In this document: one piece after another, positions 47,346 through 58,442 of the stretch
Layout: each line of letters opens with the position of its first letter
Position numbering within the stretch: position 1 is the first letter of the stretch
Source: Siphonodentalium dalli
Taxonomy: Eukaryota > Mollusca > Scaphopoda > Gadilida > Siphonodentaliidae
Assembly: GCA_032622095.1 (NCBI GenBank)
Contig: CP136061.1
Span: 88,840,983-88,904,982, forward strand
Length of the DNA: 64,000 nt
Direction: 5' to 3'
Notes under the pieces: generated by a model
Told to the model about the DNA's origin: nothing
The model's database searches: none
Seen by the model: only the letters and a program-made list of their open reading frames with translations
Made by a program: the position numbers and the translations under genes

Positions 47346-47394
47346 AATTTTTCTTACATTATTTAATAAAAAATATCATCTTAAATATACTGAC

Positions 47395-47659
47395 CTGTGT
47401 AGGTATCTAACTCGCAGTAATCCGGGGATCTTTCGAAGTAAACGAGATCCGACCGGGTGGGTCGTTTGTGGTTTCTGTTAGCGACTATTAACCCGTTTCC
47501 TTTCTGATTCATCATTATTTGAGTAGCCCCGTTGTATTTGTTTTTGAGATTGCGTCCGACGCGTTTGAAGTCCTGCATTGCTAACCAACAAGTCCTTATT
47601 GAACACGAACCACTAACACCGTGACACTTACACTCCAACTTCATGAATTTTTTCACACT
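47395..47659 (-). CDS. Wnt2: Wnt2-type protein, exon with palmitoylation motif
   Basis: The acceptor tttctatttcag... cag ends at 47660 and the exon starts in phase 0. It reads [69 protein letters not shown] and ends with one base before donor gtcagt. CHGVSGSC carries the Ser that Porcupine palmitoleoylates and that binds the Frizzled groove. DLVYFE.SPDYC is typical of Wnt2/Wnt2b and related groups. Five cysteines are kept. Length (265 bp) and both phases match the penultimate coding exon of vertebrate Wnt2 genes, as recalled. Confidence 0.96.
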
Positions 47660-48131
47660 CTGAAATAGAATTGAATTACAATTAGTTATAAATGGCTAAA
47701 AAATGGCTAAGATGGAAAGCTTACGAAAGGCGCTATATATGCAAACCAGGGCGGTTTTATTATTTTAACTAAATGTTTACTGCCATGTGAAACATCTTAG
47801 TATTTTAAAAACAGGGGGTATCCTTAGTCCCATTGGGATAGTCACACCTCTAGTTAAATCTATATATATATTAAACAGAATAATCTTTCTACTACATTAG
47901 TTCTTGAAATTCAGTTCTCACGATTAACTCAAGAAAGGAAAACGAGTCTGACTCTCTAAACGTTGATATTGAAATTGTTATTACGGTGACTTTTATTTCT
48001 TGAGTTCCTATAATGTTAAATGAAAGCCAATTCTGCCAATCCAAACAATCGGCAAGATATATCAGTTGTTTAAAAATAATTTACTATTTCCGAAGAACTG
48101 CTACTTTATTTTTCAAAGAATTAATACTGAC
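47660..48131 (-). other. Wnt2 intron (472 bp)
   Basis: Phase 0 intron, gtcagt...cag. It contains an inverted copy (47758-47862) of the dispersed repeat seen at 5361-5460. Confidence 0.9.
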
Positions 48132-48409
48132 CCTTCGTCCGGCACGATTATTATGTAGATTCATTAACGCTCTGGCGTCCCGTATTCTTCTCTCCTTCGC
48201 ATCAACGAACATGCGCGTGAACCGACTTCCGTATCTCACATTATCACTACATCCTCCCCATTCGAACTGTCCCCTCTGGTCTTTGCCAGAGTCTCGTTTT
48301 GAAGGATCACATGCGCAGTGGAATAGGTCGCCTCTGCTACAGGACCTCGTTATGGAATGGACAACACCAGCAGACGATATTGAATACACGAATGCCGCTT
48401 CTCTGCTAC
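48132..48409 (-). CDS. Wnt2: Wnt2-type protein, exon with SSAGV and GGCSDN motifs
   Basis: The acceptor ttttccag ends at 48410. The first two bases complete Gly with the preceding exon. The exon reads [74 protein letters not shown] and ends in phase 0 before gtcagt. FVYAISSAGV, WGGCSDN and LMNLHNN.AGR are near-universal in Wnts. The [17 protein letters not shown] stretch is especially close to Wnt2. Four cysteines are present. The open frame on the opposite strand here is a shadow. Confidence 0.96.
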
Positions 48410-48872
48410 CTGGAAAATTACAAAACATTGCGATGTGAATAGTATTCGGATAAATGCGAAAATGACTGGAATATCGATTGTTGTCATTTGATTTTGACCG
48501 GCAGATTAACTTTGTTTAAATACTTTAAATTTCCCACTCACAAAAATCCATTCCGGCATTAATTCACCGGTTTAAATTATTTAGATATGATGTACAAATC
48601 AAATAAACAAGAATTCATCCTTTAATAACGTGTCACATGTATCAGGTGAAGTATTCTTCAGTTACCTTCACCTCTTGCATTCCAAGGTGCACACGCTCCC
48701 CGACTCTGGAACACATTTAGCTCCGTAATTCATATTGGTGCATGACTCATATATTACGATTGTGTTGTGTGATGGTACACATGTGTTTAACTCATTTATT
48801 TTAAGTTTAATATTAACTGAACATCCCCATAAATGAATCAATAGGTATCAATTAGTTACTCATCGTCAATTA

Positions 48873-49105
48873 CAATAATGTCCAAAGTAATTGACCACTT
48901 AACCACAGCAGAATTATGGGTAATTTTTCAGGATTTAGTCGGAAATATGTCTTGTTGCCATTCATCGGAAAGCTCTCACCAAGTTACCCATAATTCTGCA
49001 TGCTGTGGCGGCGAGAGCTTTCCGATGAATGGAAACAAGCCATATTTCCGACTAAATCCTGAAAAGTTACCCATAATTCTGCTGTGGTTAAGAAGTCGAT
49101 TACTT
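48873..49105. mobile_element. Foldback MITE family F, complete copy
   Basis: CAATAATGTCCAAAGTAATT at 48873 is mirrored near 49105. Arms of about 100 bp pair through 'accacagcagaattatgggtaa', 'caggatttagtcggaaatatg' and 'ccattcatcggaaagctctc'. Partial copies are at 42172-42285 and 50678-50705. The ends CAGTAATGCCCAAAG next to TA would fit a Tc1/mariner-like target, but this is only suggestive. Confidence 0.88.
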
Positions 49106-49348
49106 AGAGCATGTATCATTGAGTTTACAGATGTCTGTGCAATGTAACATGGTCAGGTGGGGGACTTATCACACATAAATCTATGAATCGTAAACGCTGT
49201 ACAAATTATTTAATGAGTGAGAGATGTAGCATTTCATGTTATCTAGACACATTTCGTTCTGATGCTTAGGTACTCAAGTGGTTTAATGTTGTCGGTGTTG
49301 ACCCTCCGATACATGAGTCACTGAGTACGCATTTAGTACGGATATGCC

Positions 49349-50359
49349 TAGATCATGCCATGAATCTCCACTCTGGCTAACGCCCGTAGAGATCATATTC
49401 CACCAGTACCGCGGTGAGGAATCACGTGGTTACCAGGTGATGAGTACCACGCATTCAAAATGGCCGAGGTATTCGCAAACGCGACCAGAAACGAGGAAAA
49501 GGGTAATAAACTAGGACAGTGATATATTGCTTAGTATTTTGGCAGCTACGAGCATATGCTATACAATTTTTCAAACAAGCTGATACCTAATTTGTGTCCA
49601 AACTCACAGTTGTTTGCTCTGACCAGAGGCGGACTGGGCCAAGAAACCGGCCCGGGAAATTAATATAATACCGGCCCCTGACATTCTGACCAAAGGTGTC
49701 AGTCGAAGGATTCTTCTGGATATATGGACTGGTGTATTTCACGAACCCCGACTGGCAACTTTGGCCAGAATGTTATGGAAAACTACTGAGTATTTCCGAA
49801 CAAATAAAGTATCTACTTGTTTTAAAATAAAATATAGCATTTGCTCGTAACAGTCAACATGTTATGTTTTGTGTCAGTTCCTCTATGTTTTTGTGCGTCT
49901 GCACATTTTGAATGCGTGGTACTCACCAACCTCGAAACCACGTGATTTATAACATTGAACAAACAAGACAGGGAATATATTTTTTTCTTAATACTTGTTC
50001 CGCAATAATCTACTTCAAGTCTTCACACTATAGGGTGATTCCAGCTCGAGATTGCATGTTTTTCTGTGACTTTTGTGAGCCAATATCGCAATAAATATTG
50101 AATTAATTACCCAGGAGAAATTCCATAATTGTAAGCGACACAAAGCAACATCGCACACAAATTCACTTAAATCGTGCAATTTCGAGTCTGGACCTTCACC
50201 TATATACAGTGAAGTACATTATTAAAAAATATATTCCCCGCGTTATTTTTTCGACTTCATAAGGTTCCCTGTCAAAAGTTCGGAAAGTTCCCAGGGTTTG
50301 CTCTGGTGGAATATGATCTCTACGAGCGTTAGCCAGAGTAGAGATTCATGGCATGATAT
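49349..50359. mobile_element. Large foldback element, family H, split copy
   Basis: TAGATCATGCCATGAATCTC at 49349 and its inverse at 50359 are the family ends. After 49408 the copy is broken by the element at 49409-49947. It resumes with 'acagggaatatat' and 'ggaccttcacctatatacagtgaagtac'. Confidence 0.8.
49409..49947. mobile_element. TIR element CACGGTGGGGAATCACG, copy 2 (nested)
   Basis: CCGCGGTGAGGAATCACGTG at the left and CTCGAAACCACGTGATT at the right. Internal order is as in the copy at 37999-38480 (gcattcaaaatggccgag, ggacactaggac-type text, ttcaaacaagctgatacc). A stretch near 49625-49680 (cggactgggccaagaaaccgg) is extra. Confidence 0.8.
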
Positions 50360-50931
50360 AGGATCTGCCATGCAAGTCAATTCGTGTGTATTCGAATCCG
50401 CCATGCAAATCAATTGGGGTGTATTCGAATTTTGTTTATTAAAGTGTCAACTTGGAACTATATTTTCCCAAGGTGTTACTGTAACGCAGCAATTGGTAGT
50501 CCATACTGTAGTATACAACTGTGCCGTTCAAAACGTGTGGGGAACATTTATACCCACAATATGCCTTTATACCTATACAGTGTCGATTAACACCCCCCCC
50601 CCCCCCACAATGACCGTTAATACCATAGTATACGTGGTCATGGTATAAATTATGATAACCTCGTGATAACTGTATACAGTAATGCCCAAAGTAATTGACC
50701 AGCTCATGACCAGTAGATCGTTAATGAAGTGGCGCTTGTTGAGAATAGCGAGATTTACAGCACACGATGCGTTATAGTATCTAGGAAGATTTCTAGAAGA
50801 GCTGAATCTTCTGCCACTGTGAGAATTGTACACAGGACCCGATCGAGTTGAAAACAATCATTGTTCGTTTGCCGTTATTGCTCAATGACTAGTTAACCTT
50901 CATCGGTTGTGTTCTTTTTGAAACTCAAAGG

Positions 50932-51303
50932 TTAAAGTGATATGAAACAGTCCGGTTGGGTGATCAAATATAAATGGAGAATAATCTTGCTGAAAGTAGT
51001 TATTTTTACGAATATTAATCCAGATTTCCAGCACACACACCGTCATTATTTTACATTAATTAAATGCAATGACTCTGTATAGAGAAATCATTTGCGTTAG
51101 TTTATCGCCGATTGTTGCGTTCCGAATCGATATGTAAATATAACACACAATTATTATTAGTTCAGACGATGATAGCTGTGGAGTGGTATAGTCGATTTTT
51201 TTTAGATTTTCGGCGATATTAGTAGAATGCTACATTCCCACAGTTAACATAGCGCCTGAGTACTAACCTATCTGTTCACGCACCCGAACAAGTCCATAAT
51301 AAT
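50932..51303. mobile_element. TTAA-ended element, family E, copy
   Basis: TTAAAGTGATATGAAACAGT at 50932, interior 'taatcttgctgaaagtagttatttttacgaatattaatcc', and 'cgaacaagtccataata' at 51303. The final TTAA is not preserved. Confidence 0.75.
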
Positions 51304-52680
51304 TGGCCTTCACATTAAACAAAATGCAAGGAATGGCATAGGATAGGATATATTCATATATGGGGGCGAATGTTCAAAAACTGATTTCTTGTATACTTTC
51401 AGTAGAACTTAGAAGCAAGGCATGTATGTTTTCAACATCGGGATGGCTTGTGCTAAATAATTGGATTAAATGTCGAAAGAACTATTGCGCATGTCTATAT
51501 CGGTTGCATTTCGAACGACAATAACCGCGGTCGTATAGCCGTAAATATAACATAAAGGGTCAGGTTACTACATGTATATACGTTTTCAACCAGTCTATCG
51601 CACGAAATTCGACAACTGTCTACATTTCTATTCCATGGAAGTAAAAGTATATTTTAATGAATAATTTTCGTCTCAAAGATGGTATAACTACTGAGTGCAT
51701 GAAAATTGCTATCTAGTTGTCGTCTGTCATTGTTTCTGTAACTCTTGTGTCTGTTTATTTGCGCTCACTAAACGTCCGTTGTTGAACAGACTAGTTCCTG
51801 GTCGAAAGCTGCAAAAAAATTAAAACGTCGTAACCTAACCCATCGAGCGTAAATATGGCGGAGTTCAGTACGTTCCAGTGACTATTCGTGAACATAATCG
51901 AACTTATCTATTTTTATTTTTAACGAATTTTTAGCTGGACTGTGTCGAATACTGTTGAAAACGTTGCTCCGAATCGCAAGCACCCAGGTTAAAGTTAATT
52001 TCTGCTTGCTGTGTGTCTTCAACACAATTCATAATACAGGAAATATCTGTGTTATAAAATAACAATTATTGGGTAATAAGAAATTAGGAGTCCCTTTCTC
52101 TTGATTGATGCTCTATATTGATTTGATCCAGTTTATAAGCCTGTAAAACATTTTAGTATTCATAATTTGTCTTTAAATATGGATTTGGAAAACAATATAT
52201 AATTTAGTGTATGCATATAGCATTGGAGAAATCTGCTATCGTCGCTCAGAAAAACCCACCCACCCGGACTTTGTATCCCAGAATTTTTTTCCTGGCCCAT
52301 CTTATTCACTACGATTAGAGAGTGATGGCGTAGCCGACTCCTAGTGAAGACAGGGAATGCGGAAGGGGTGACGTTTGGTTATACACACCATGGTACGAAC
52401 AAATCTAAATATCATCGTATAGCTTATATACGGATTATTGTTTATTATGTAACATCGAACTAATACACAGAGGTGATGCTGTTTATTTACGTTTATATAT
52501 TTATCCCGCAGATCAGTCTCAGACTAAACAGGTAGTTTGTTGTCAGTGGTTGCAATGAAAGCAATCACACGGGGCTATTTTGATATCGAGTAAAGCGCAG
52601 ATGATGCGAGAGCGGTGAAGATGTCAGTGGATAACGCAGATAACCGGTAAGATAAGGGTGCATGGCTGAACCCCTCCATT

Positions 52681-53176
52681 TAGATCATGCCATGAATATC
52701 TACTCTGACTAACGCCCGTAAAGATCATATTCGACCACTACAAAACTATGGAACTTTTTGAAGTTTTGACAGGGAACCTTATAAAGTCGAAAAAATAACG
52801 CGGGGGAATATATTTCTTAGTTATTATCTGTTCCTTAATAACGTACTTTACTTTAGGTGATGGTCCCAATTCGAAATTTCACGATTTAAGTGAATTTGTG
52901 AGCGATTTGGCTTTGCGTCGCTTACAATTCGCCTGGGTAATTAATTCGATGTTTATTGCGATATCGGCTCACGAAAGTCATAGAAAAGCCAGGAAAAGCA
53001 TGTAATTTGAGTTGGGACATTCAACTACAGTGCAGTACATTATTAAGGAACAGAAATATATTCCCGCCTTATTTTTTCGACGTTATAAGGTTCATTGTCA
53101 AAACTTTCAAGGTTTTGTACAGGTGGAATATGATATCAACGGGCGTTAGCCAGAGTAGAGATTCATGGCATGATAT
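52681..53176. mobile_element. Large foldback element, family H, copy
   Basis: TAGATCATGCCATGAATATC is mirrored by GAGATTCATGGCATGATA at 53176. The arms, about 240 bp each, carry 'gacagggaaccttataaagtcgaaaaaataacgcggg' and 'ttaagtgaatttgtgagcga' with their inverses. Confidence 0.88.
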
Positions 53177-53564
53177 ACCCTCAATTGAACCATGCAGACC
53201 CATATTTGCAAATCAGGGAAATTCCATGTCCACCCCCACCCACACCTGTGTTGGAATTTTCCAATTAGTACCTCAAGTTTTCCAATCTGGTACCCCAACT
53301 AATTAATGTTTCCAATTGATAGCCATGATGCATTCAGTCAGAAAGTAGGCAAATATTCTATTTTTAGTCTCAAATTTTTTACACTAAATACTGTTTGTAA
53401 ACTCAAACTATAGGAACAATTTTAACATTTATCGGTTCGAAAGCTGTTCAAATATCGCGCCAAATTCTTAACCTTGAGCAAGGTCGCTCATACTGTGACT
53501 GCTTCGCACCGCTCATGTGTTAAATGAGTACTCGGTTCGGGTATCGATATATCTTGTCAGTGTG

Positions 53565-53942
53565 TTAAAGTGATATGAAACACTCCGGTAGGGTGATGAA
53601 ATTGAAATGGCGAATAATCTTGCTCAACGTTGTTATTTCTATGAATATTAATCCAAACTGACAACACACACCGCCACTATTATATAGTAACTAAATGCAA
53701 TGACTCTCGATGCCGAAATCATTTTTATCATAGTTTATCATCGATAGTTGCGTCCTGAGTTAAGATGTAAATATTTACAATTGAGCGTAGTTCAGACGAA
53801 TTTTTCTATGGAATGGTATGGAAAGATTTCTTTAAAATGTTCGGCAATGTTAGTAGAATGCTGTATTCCACAGGTTGGCCTATCGCCTGAATACTAACTT
53901 ATCAGTTTCACGAATTCGAACAAGTCCATAATATGTCTTTAA
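53565..53942. mobile_element. TTAA-ended element, family E, best copy
   Basis: TTAAAGTGATATGAAACACT at 53565 to AAGTCCATAATATGTCTTTAA at 53942: both ends intact and TTAA on each side. About 375 bp, non-coding, opposite in orientation to 38705-39068. Confidence 0.82.
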
Positions 53943-54061
53943 CCTTGATGTGAATACGCAATGGATATATTATAAGTATTACTATTACACAGTGCACCCT
54001 ATCGACAAGCCACATGGGGCCATCAGAGACCAGACCTATTCACACTGAAATAGACACAGAC

Positions 54062-54303
54062 CTTTGAGCATGACTTTTCCGAACACTGTACTGTCTTTGT
54101 TGAGCGTGGAACAGTTCCATCTCTGATTCCGGAACTGGTTCTGACACTCCTTTATGCCCAGCGTTACTCCCTCTCGTATGGACATCATTACATCCGGGTA
54201 CCGACGACACAACTTCCGCTGTTTACCCACAAGCCCCGGGATGTTATCACATAGAACGCTGGCACTACCGCTCACCCCCGGGAGAGGGAGCTGACTGATA
54301 AAC
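54062..54303 (-). CDS. Wnt2: Wnt2-type protein, first recognised exon (N-terminal domain)
   Basis: The acceptor tataattttcag ends at 54304. One base completes a codon from the missing upstream exon. The exon reads [76 protein letters not shown] and a split Gly before gtctgt. [12 protein letters not shown]...PDVM, ECQ.QFR..RWNC and FG.V.L are diagnostic Wnt motifs, and CDN(I/V)PGLV is characteristic of Wnt2. No start codon belongs here. The signal-peptide exon must lie above 54303 or outside the window. Joined, the four exons give about 366 residues and 24 cysteines, the normal size of a Wnt. Confidence 0.95.
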
Positions 54304-54428
54304 CTGAAAATTATAGAAATTAATAGATAATTTACTTAGAAAATTCCGATCATGTTAACATAAATATAAATTACACCTTGAAATAAAAATATTAAAATAA
54401 ATGAAAACGACTGAAGGCATTTTGTTGA

Positions 54429-54460
<32 letters not shown>

Positions 54461-54461
<1 letters not shown>

Positions 54462-54511
54462 CGGTGGAATCTGATGATATGGGGACCATTGAATCGGATT
54501 AAGTACCTTCA
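54461..54511. mobile_element. Family D right end, solo
   Basis: 'gaatctgatgatatggggacc' then ATCGGATTAAGTACCTTCAA, preceded by a (GTT)n run at 54424-54459. It resembles the right end of the copy at 42821-43299. Confidence 0.65.
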
Positions 54512-54807
54512 ACTTTTCGATGATTTTATCGATTTTGAAAACAAAATCGTGAGCAAACAAAATCGTGAGCACGCCTTCGTGAATTCACGAATAATCTTTC
54601 CATTTTATCATATGAAAACTGTTAAAGATACAGAAAGCGTTGGCGGTGGGTATTGCTGTTAATTTTTCACATCCGTTAAAACCGTTATAAAATTATATTA
54701 TAGACAAACTTATAACAATCATAAATATCGCGTTAATTGCATATTAGTTTCATGTTCGTACAAAGTGGTATTTAAACAGTACTTAAAGAGTATTCCATAA
54801 GCAAATC

Positions 54808-54997
54808 ACTCAATACCGGGGAAACCCCACTACTGGAACTTTGGTTAGATGTGCCACGAAGGTGTTCATATCGAACCGGTATAGCGCTCGCTAATCCTCG
54901 CCTCTCAAGATTTCGGTGTTGAATGGGTCACCGTGAATCACTCCTAAAACAAATCGCCACGGTGTTGAGTGTTTTGTTTATCGCTCACTATTGACGT
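54808..54997. mobile_element. Short copy of the CAAAACACTCAACACCG element
   Basis: The left part 'aatcactcaataccggggaaaccccact' and the right part 'aatcgccacggtgttgagtgttttg' correspond to the ends of the element at 1875-2553, without its minisatellite. Confidence 0.6.
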
Positions 54998-55312
54998 GCT
55001 CTATATAAACAAACGCTCGACTCACACAAAGTGTGTTTTGTGGATAATATCGCATTCAAACTAGCAGTATATTCTTGAGGAATTTTTCATAATTTGGTAA
55101 CTGTTATTTCTAAACTGGAACTTATAACGAGGGTCATTCGTGCCTCTAATAATTATTGTCCGGCGGCATGCGAAAAGCGAGCTCGAAGCACTTCAGACAA
55201 ATTGCGCATCTGTTTCAATTCATTGCCGCAATAAAATTAATAATCTTCGTAAATATAGATAAAACCAGCAAAATATAAACAGTATGCAGATAGTACGTTG
55301 AAAATCTTCACC

Positions 55313-55686
55313 TTAACCCTTTACCCAACAGAAGGGCCCTGTGCCAATGCATTCTCTTATATATGCGAGTCGACCATAGGTCGCCTCGCATATATAAGAG
55401 AATGCATTGGCTTAACACATTAAAAATTATAAAATTGTTAAAGAATGTAAGAAAAAATGGTCAATGCATTCTCTTATATATGCGAGGCGACCTATGGTCG
55501 ACTCGCATATATAAGAGAATGCATTGGCACAGGGCATAACTGTAGGCTAGCTATCACAATGTGGTCAAGGAGCCGGTTCCAATGATATCCATATTTGTAT
55601 GGTTCTATTGAGACAGACCGAAGATATTTTAGGCTGTTGAAGCTTTATTTGGCCGGTTTTGGCCGGTTTGTTGGGTAAAGGGTTAA
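55313..55686. mobile_element. TTAA-flanked miniature transposon (piggyBac-like MITE), copy 3
   Basis: TTAA (55313-55316) and TTAA (55683-55686) flank CCCTTTACCCAACAGAAGGG ... CGGTTTGTTGGGTAAAGGG. Two hairpin modules (about 55342-55410, 55458-55530) lie inside. The spacer between modules is about 30 bp shorter than in the copy at 30283. The right flanking segment 'tccatatttgtatggttctattgagacagaccgaag' is shared by all three copies. Confidence 0.9.
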
Positions 55687-56271
55687 TAATGTTTTGCTAT
55701 CACCTCTCTTCGATTATGTATATATTACATGTATATGGAGTTTGAAATGAACCATGTGTGGTTAAATGTGTTATATATGACTTGATACGAGATGCTGGTA
55801 CCCTGCTTCATTAGTGGGGTATGCATGAGACGGTGTGGTACCAAGATGTATGCACATTGTCATCTTCCTAAGTGGAGGAACCCCAAAGACCATAAAAAGC
55901 TTATCGCTTATAATATCGTCTCCGTTTCCAACCGATGTAAGATGCCTCCAAATGTGTGTCGACTATACTCTCATTCAACGTGTTATGTATTTGTGTGTAT
56001 GTGTGTTGGAATACAGTTTGTTTTTTAAACAAATGTGCTGTATAGGTCTAGCGAAAATACAGGTCTGGCGAAAATCTCTGTTATGAATATTATTTTATTT
56101 TCTGTCCTGGAGAGAAAATATATATCTCAAAGTATTGCTGCGAAAATCCTAACAGAAATAAATTCTACAGATTGCTGTCACTGCTAAATAAGTATGTTGA
56201 AAAGAGTGATCATTTTATAAAAATAATAATAAATAAGCGTTTAAAACGTTACCATGACGCAAGTATTATAT

Positions 56272-56730
56272 GTGACCCGCCATATCAAATCCAGTCGTAA
56301 GTCGGGATTTTTTTACCCTGTGCCAATGCATTCTCTTATATATATGCGAGTCGACCATAGGTCGTCTCGCATATATAAGAGAATGCATTGGCCTAACAAT
56401 TTTTTATCATTTTTTTTAAATAAATGTTTCTTACAATTTTTAGGACATAAAATAAAAAACATCCATTACCCTGCATGGAGCCCCACACATACATAGAAGC
56501 ATATAGAAGAGTGTCGTCTGCTTATGTTTGTCTGGGGCTCTGTATGGGTGAAATTATAAAATTGTTAAAGAATACAAGAAGAAATTATTAAAATTGTAAA
56601 AAATTGTTAGGCCAATGCATTCTCTTATATATGCGAGGCGACCTATGGTCGACTCGCATATATAAGAGAATGCATTGGCACAGGGTAAAAAAAATCCCGA
56701 CTTACGACTGGATTTGATATGGCGGGTCAC
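56272..56730. mobile_element. MITE with GTGACCCGCCATATC termini, copy 2
   Basis: GTGACCCGCCATATCAAATC and its inverse at 56730, with hairpin modules at about 56323-56393 and 56611-56680. Close in sequence and length (459 bp) to 39922-40375. Flanks are AT-rich (tattata / atatatt), so the target duplication is ambiguous. Confidence 0.9.
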
Positions 56731-56879
56731 ATATATTATTTATGTGAATCAAACAATTGAAGGACGTCGTGTTATTATACCTGGTACTTACTCTACTCCA
56801 GAATGTATATATATAAACGTTATCTGTCTGTCTTATTAATACCATTATAAAATGGTGGAAGAATTTATTGATCCGCATG

Positions 56880-57125
56880 TGTTAATAAAATTAATACTCT
56901 CCGTGTATAAAGATAAGCTGAACTCTCACCGTGTAAGAATGATATATCCTATGAGTAAAACCGTATGAGATGCTGTGATATAGAACATGCTCCCATGGGT
57001 CCGATTTTAATATCTTCATGTGACGTACAACTCATTTCAACCGGGTATTTGATACTTCCTTAATAACGACGTGAGAAAGTGCTTCTATATAGAAATTCGG
57101 TTGTTGGCACTAAGTATATGGTGGG
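56880..57125. repeat. Local duplication, copy 1
   Basis: 'aaagataagctgaactctcaccgtgtaagaatgatatatcctatgagtaaaaccgt' and the following 150 bp match 57870-58110, about 970 bp away. A related scrap lies at 55200-55270. Confidence 0.85.
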
Positions 57126-57363
57126 AACACAAGGGATTAGCGGTAATCGGGTGAGACATGATGCCATATGTTGACATTGTACACAACTTGCAAAATTGTG
57201 GCCAAATCATATACTATTACTTCGGGTTCGTTCAAAGAACTTGGAAACATTGCATAAAAGCAGATGTTACACACAAATAATCAATGAATTTGGTATGTCG
57301 AACATACAAAGATTCGGTTTATGCCATACATCGCTATAACATTACGCACTGTGTAGGAATTAC

Positions 57364-57640
57364 TGTTACATGTACATCGGAAGTCGTTCTATCGCCGGTA
57401 TTGTGATGGTTCTTGTCGTTGTTATGACTCGCAGAACGAATTTTTCGTTATTATTATGATCGTTGGGGTCACCCATTGTGAGGGGAATGGAAAAATTAAT
57501 CGAATTATCAGCTAGATGGCTCCAAAAGTGCGTTTTAACTGTCGAAAAGTCCCTAAAATGTATAATTTCGATCATAAGGAACCGTCAAAATCAGCAAAGA
57601 AGCATCACAAACCGGCGATAGAACGACTTCCCATGTAACA
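57364..57640. mobile_element. 277-bp MITE with about 35-bp terminal repeats
   Basis: TGTTACATGTACATCGGAAG and 'tcgttctatcgccggt' at the left are mirrored by ACCGGCGATAGAACGACTTC and 'ccatgtaaca' at the right (57640). One 5-base indel separates the arms. It lies between the two copies of the local duplication. Confidence 0.85.
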
Positions 57641-57869
57641 GTTCCTAAACAGTGACATTACGTATGCAACAAGAAGTTAGAATCTGTTTCAATTCAAGCA
57701 GTGAAATATTATATATATTTCATTTTTTTTTTAAGTGTACTGGAGCCATGAATGAAAACATAATTAATCGTTTATCGGTCACATCCGAAAATAGCTTTGC
57801 ACGGAAACATCAGCAGACAAATTGCGCCTCTGTTTCAATTCCCTGCCGCAATAAAATGAATACTCTTGG

Positions 57870-58115
57870 TAAATTCGTAGATAAAGATAAGTTGAATACT
57901 CACCATGTAAGAATGATATATCCTATGAATAAAACCGTGTGAGATGCGGTGATATAGAACATACTCCCATGGGTCCGGTTTTAATATCTGCATTTGACGT
58001 ACAGGGAATGTGATTTGACGTACAACTCATGTCAACGGGGTATTTGAGACTTTCTTAATAACGAAGTGAGAAAGTTCCTCCATTGAATTAGGGTTGTTGG
58101 CACTAAATATATAGC
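57870..58115. repeat. Local duplication, copy 2
   Basis: Matches 56880-57125. Within it 'tttgacgtaca' is itself doubled at about 57990-58025. Confidence 0.85.
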
Positions 58116-58442
58116 GGATTAGTATTATCGGGTAGATCGAGTGTCATATTAATGGGTCCCCATTAGGGTATCTTACAATCTTTGTCACAGAAATAATAGA
58201 GGTCCCAACGCGATACAATGTCTTTGTGTAATATATTTCATGACTTGTTTCACAGGTATGTGCCGAACCCCCACTTTGTTTTTTAACAAAACATGAGCAT
58301 TCATGTTTATTTATTTAATATAGCTGTTACGAAACTTTCACACCGAGCCGCTTGGCTGCTGAATATTCCGCGGGAAGATATCGCGCTGTTACTAGCAATA
58401 TAATAAGTTTGTATATAAATTAAGGGAATGCATGCAGGAAAT

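Larger units (their letters stand above)
41540..47394 (-). other. Wnt2 intron (5.9 kb), rich in miniature elements
   Basis: Bounded by donor gtcagt (47394) and acceptor cag (41540). It contains a (GTT)n/(GGT)n run, family D and F pieces, a family E copy split by a satellite-bearing element, and a hairpin module. In 45148-47028 I recognise nothing apart from unique AT-rich sequence. Confidence 0.88.
48410..54061 (-). other. Wnt2 intron (5.65 kb)
   Basis: Donor gtctgt at 54061 and acceptor ccag at 48410, phase 1. It contains copies of families F, H (two), E (two) and the CACGGTGGGG element. The stretch 51304-52680 shows no recognised element. Confidence 0.88.

Noticed and set aside
48013-48438. 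141-codon plus-strand frame
   Set aside because: Antisense shadow of a Wnt2 exon, which has strong homology on the minus strand.
42172-49105. Family F termini (CAGTAATGCCCAAAG beside TA) as proof of a Tc1/mariner origin
   Set aside because: Only one end with a clear TA flank is visible and the complete copy has a different outer sequence; left unassigned.
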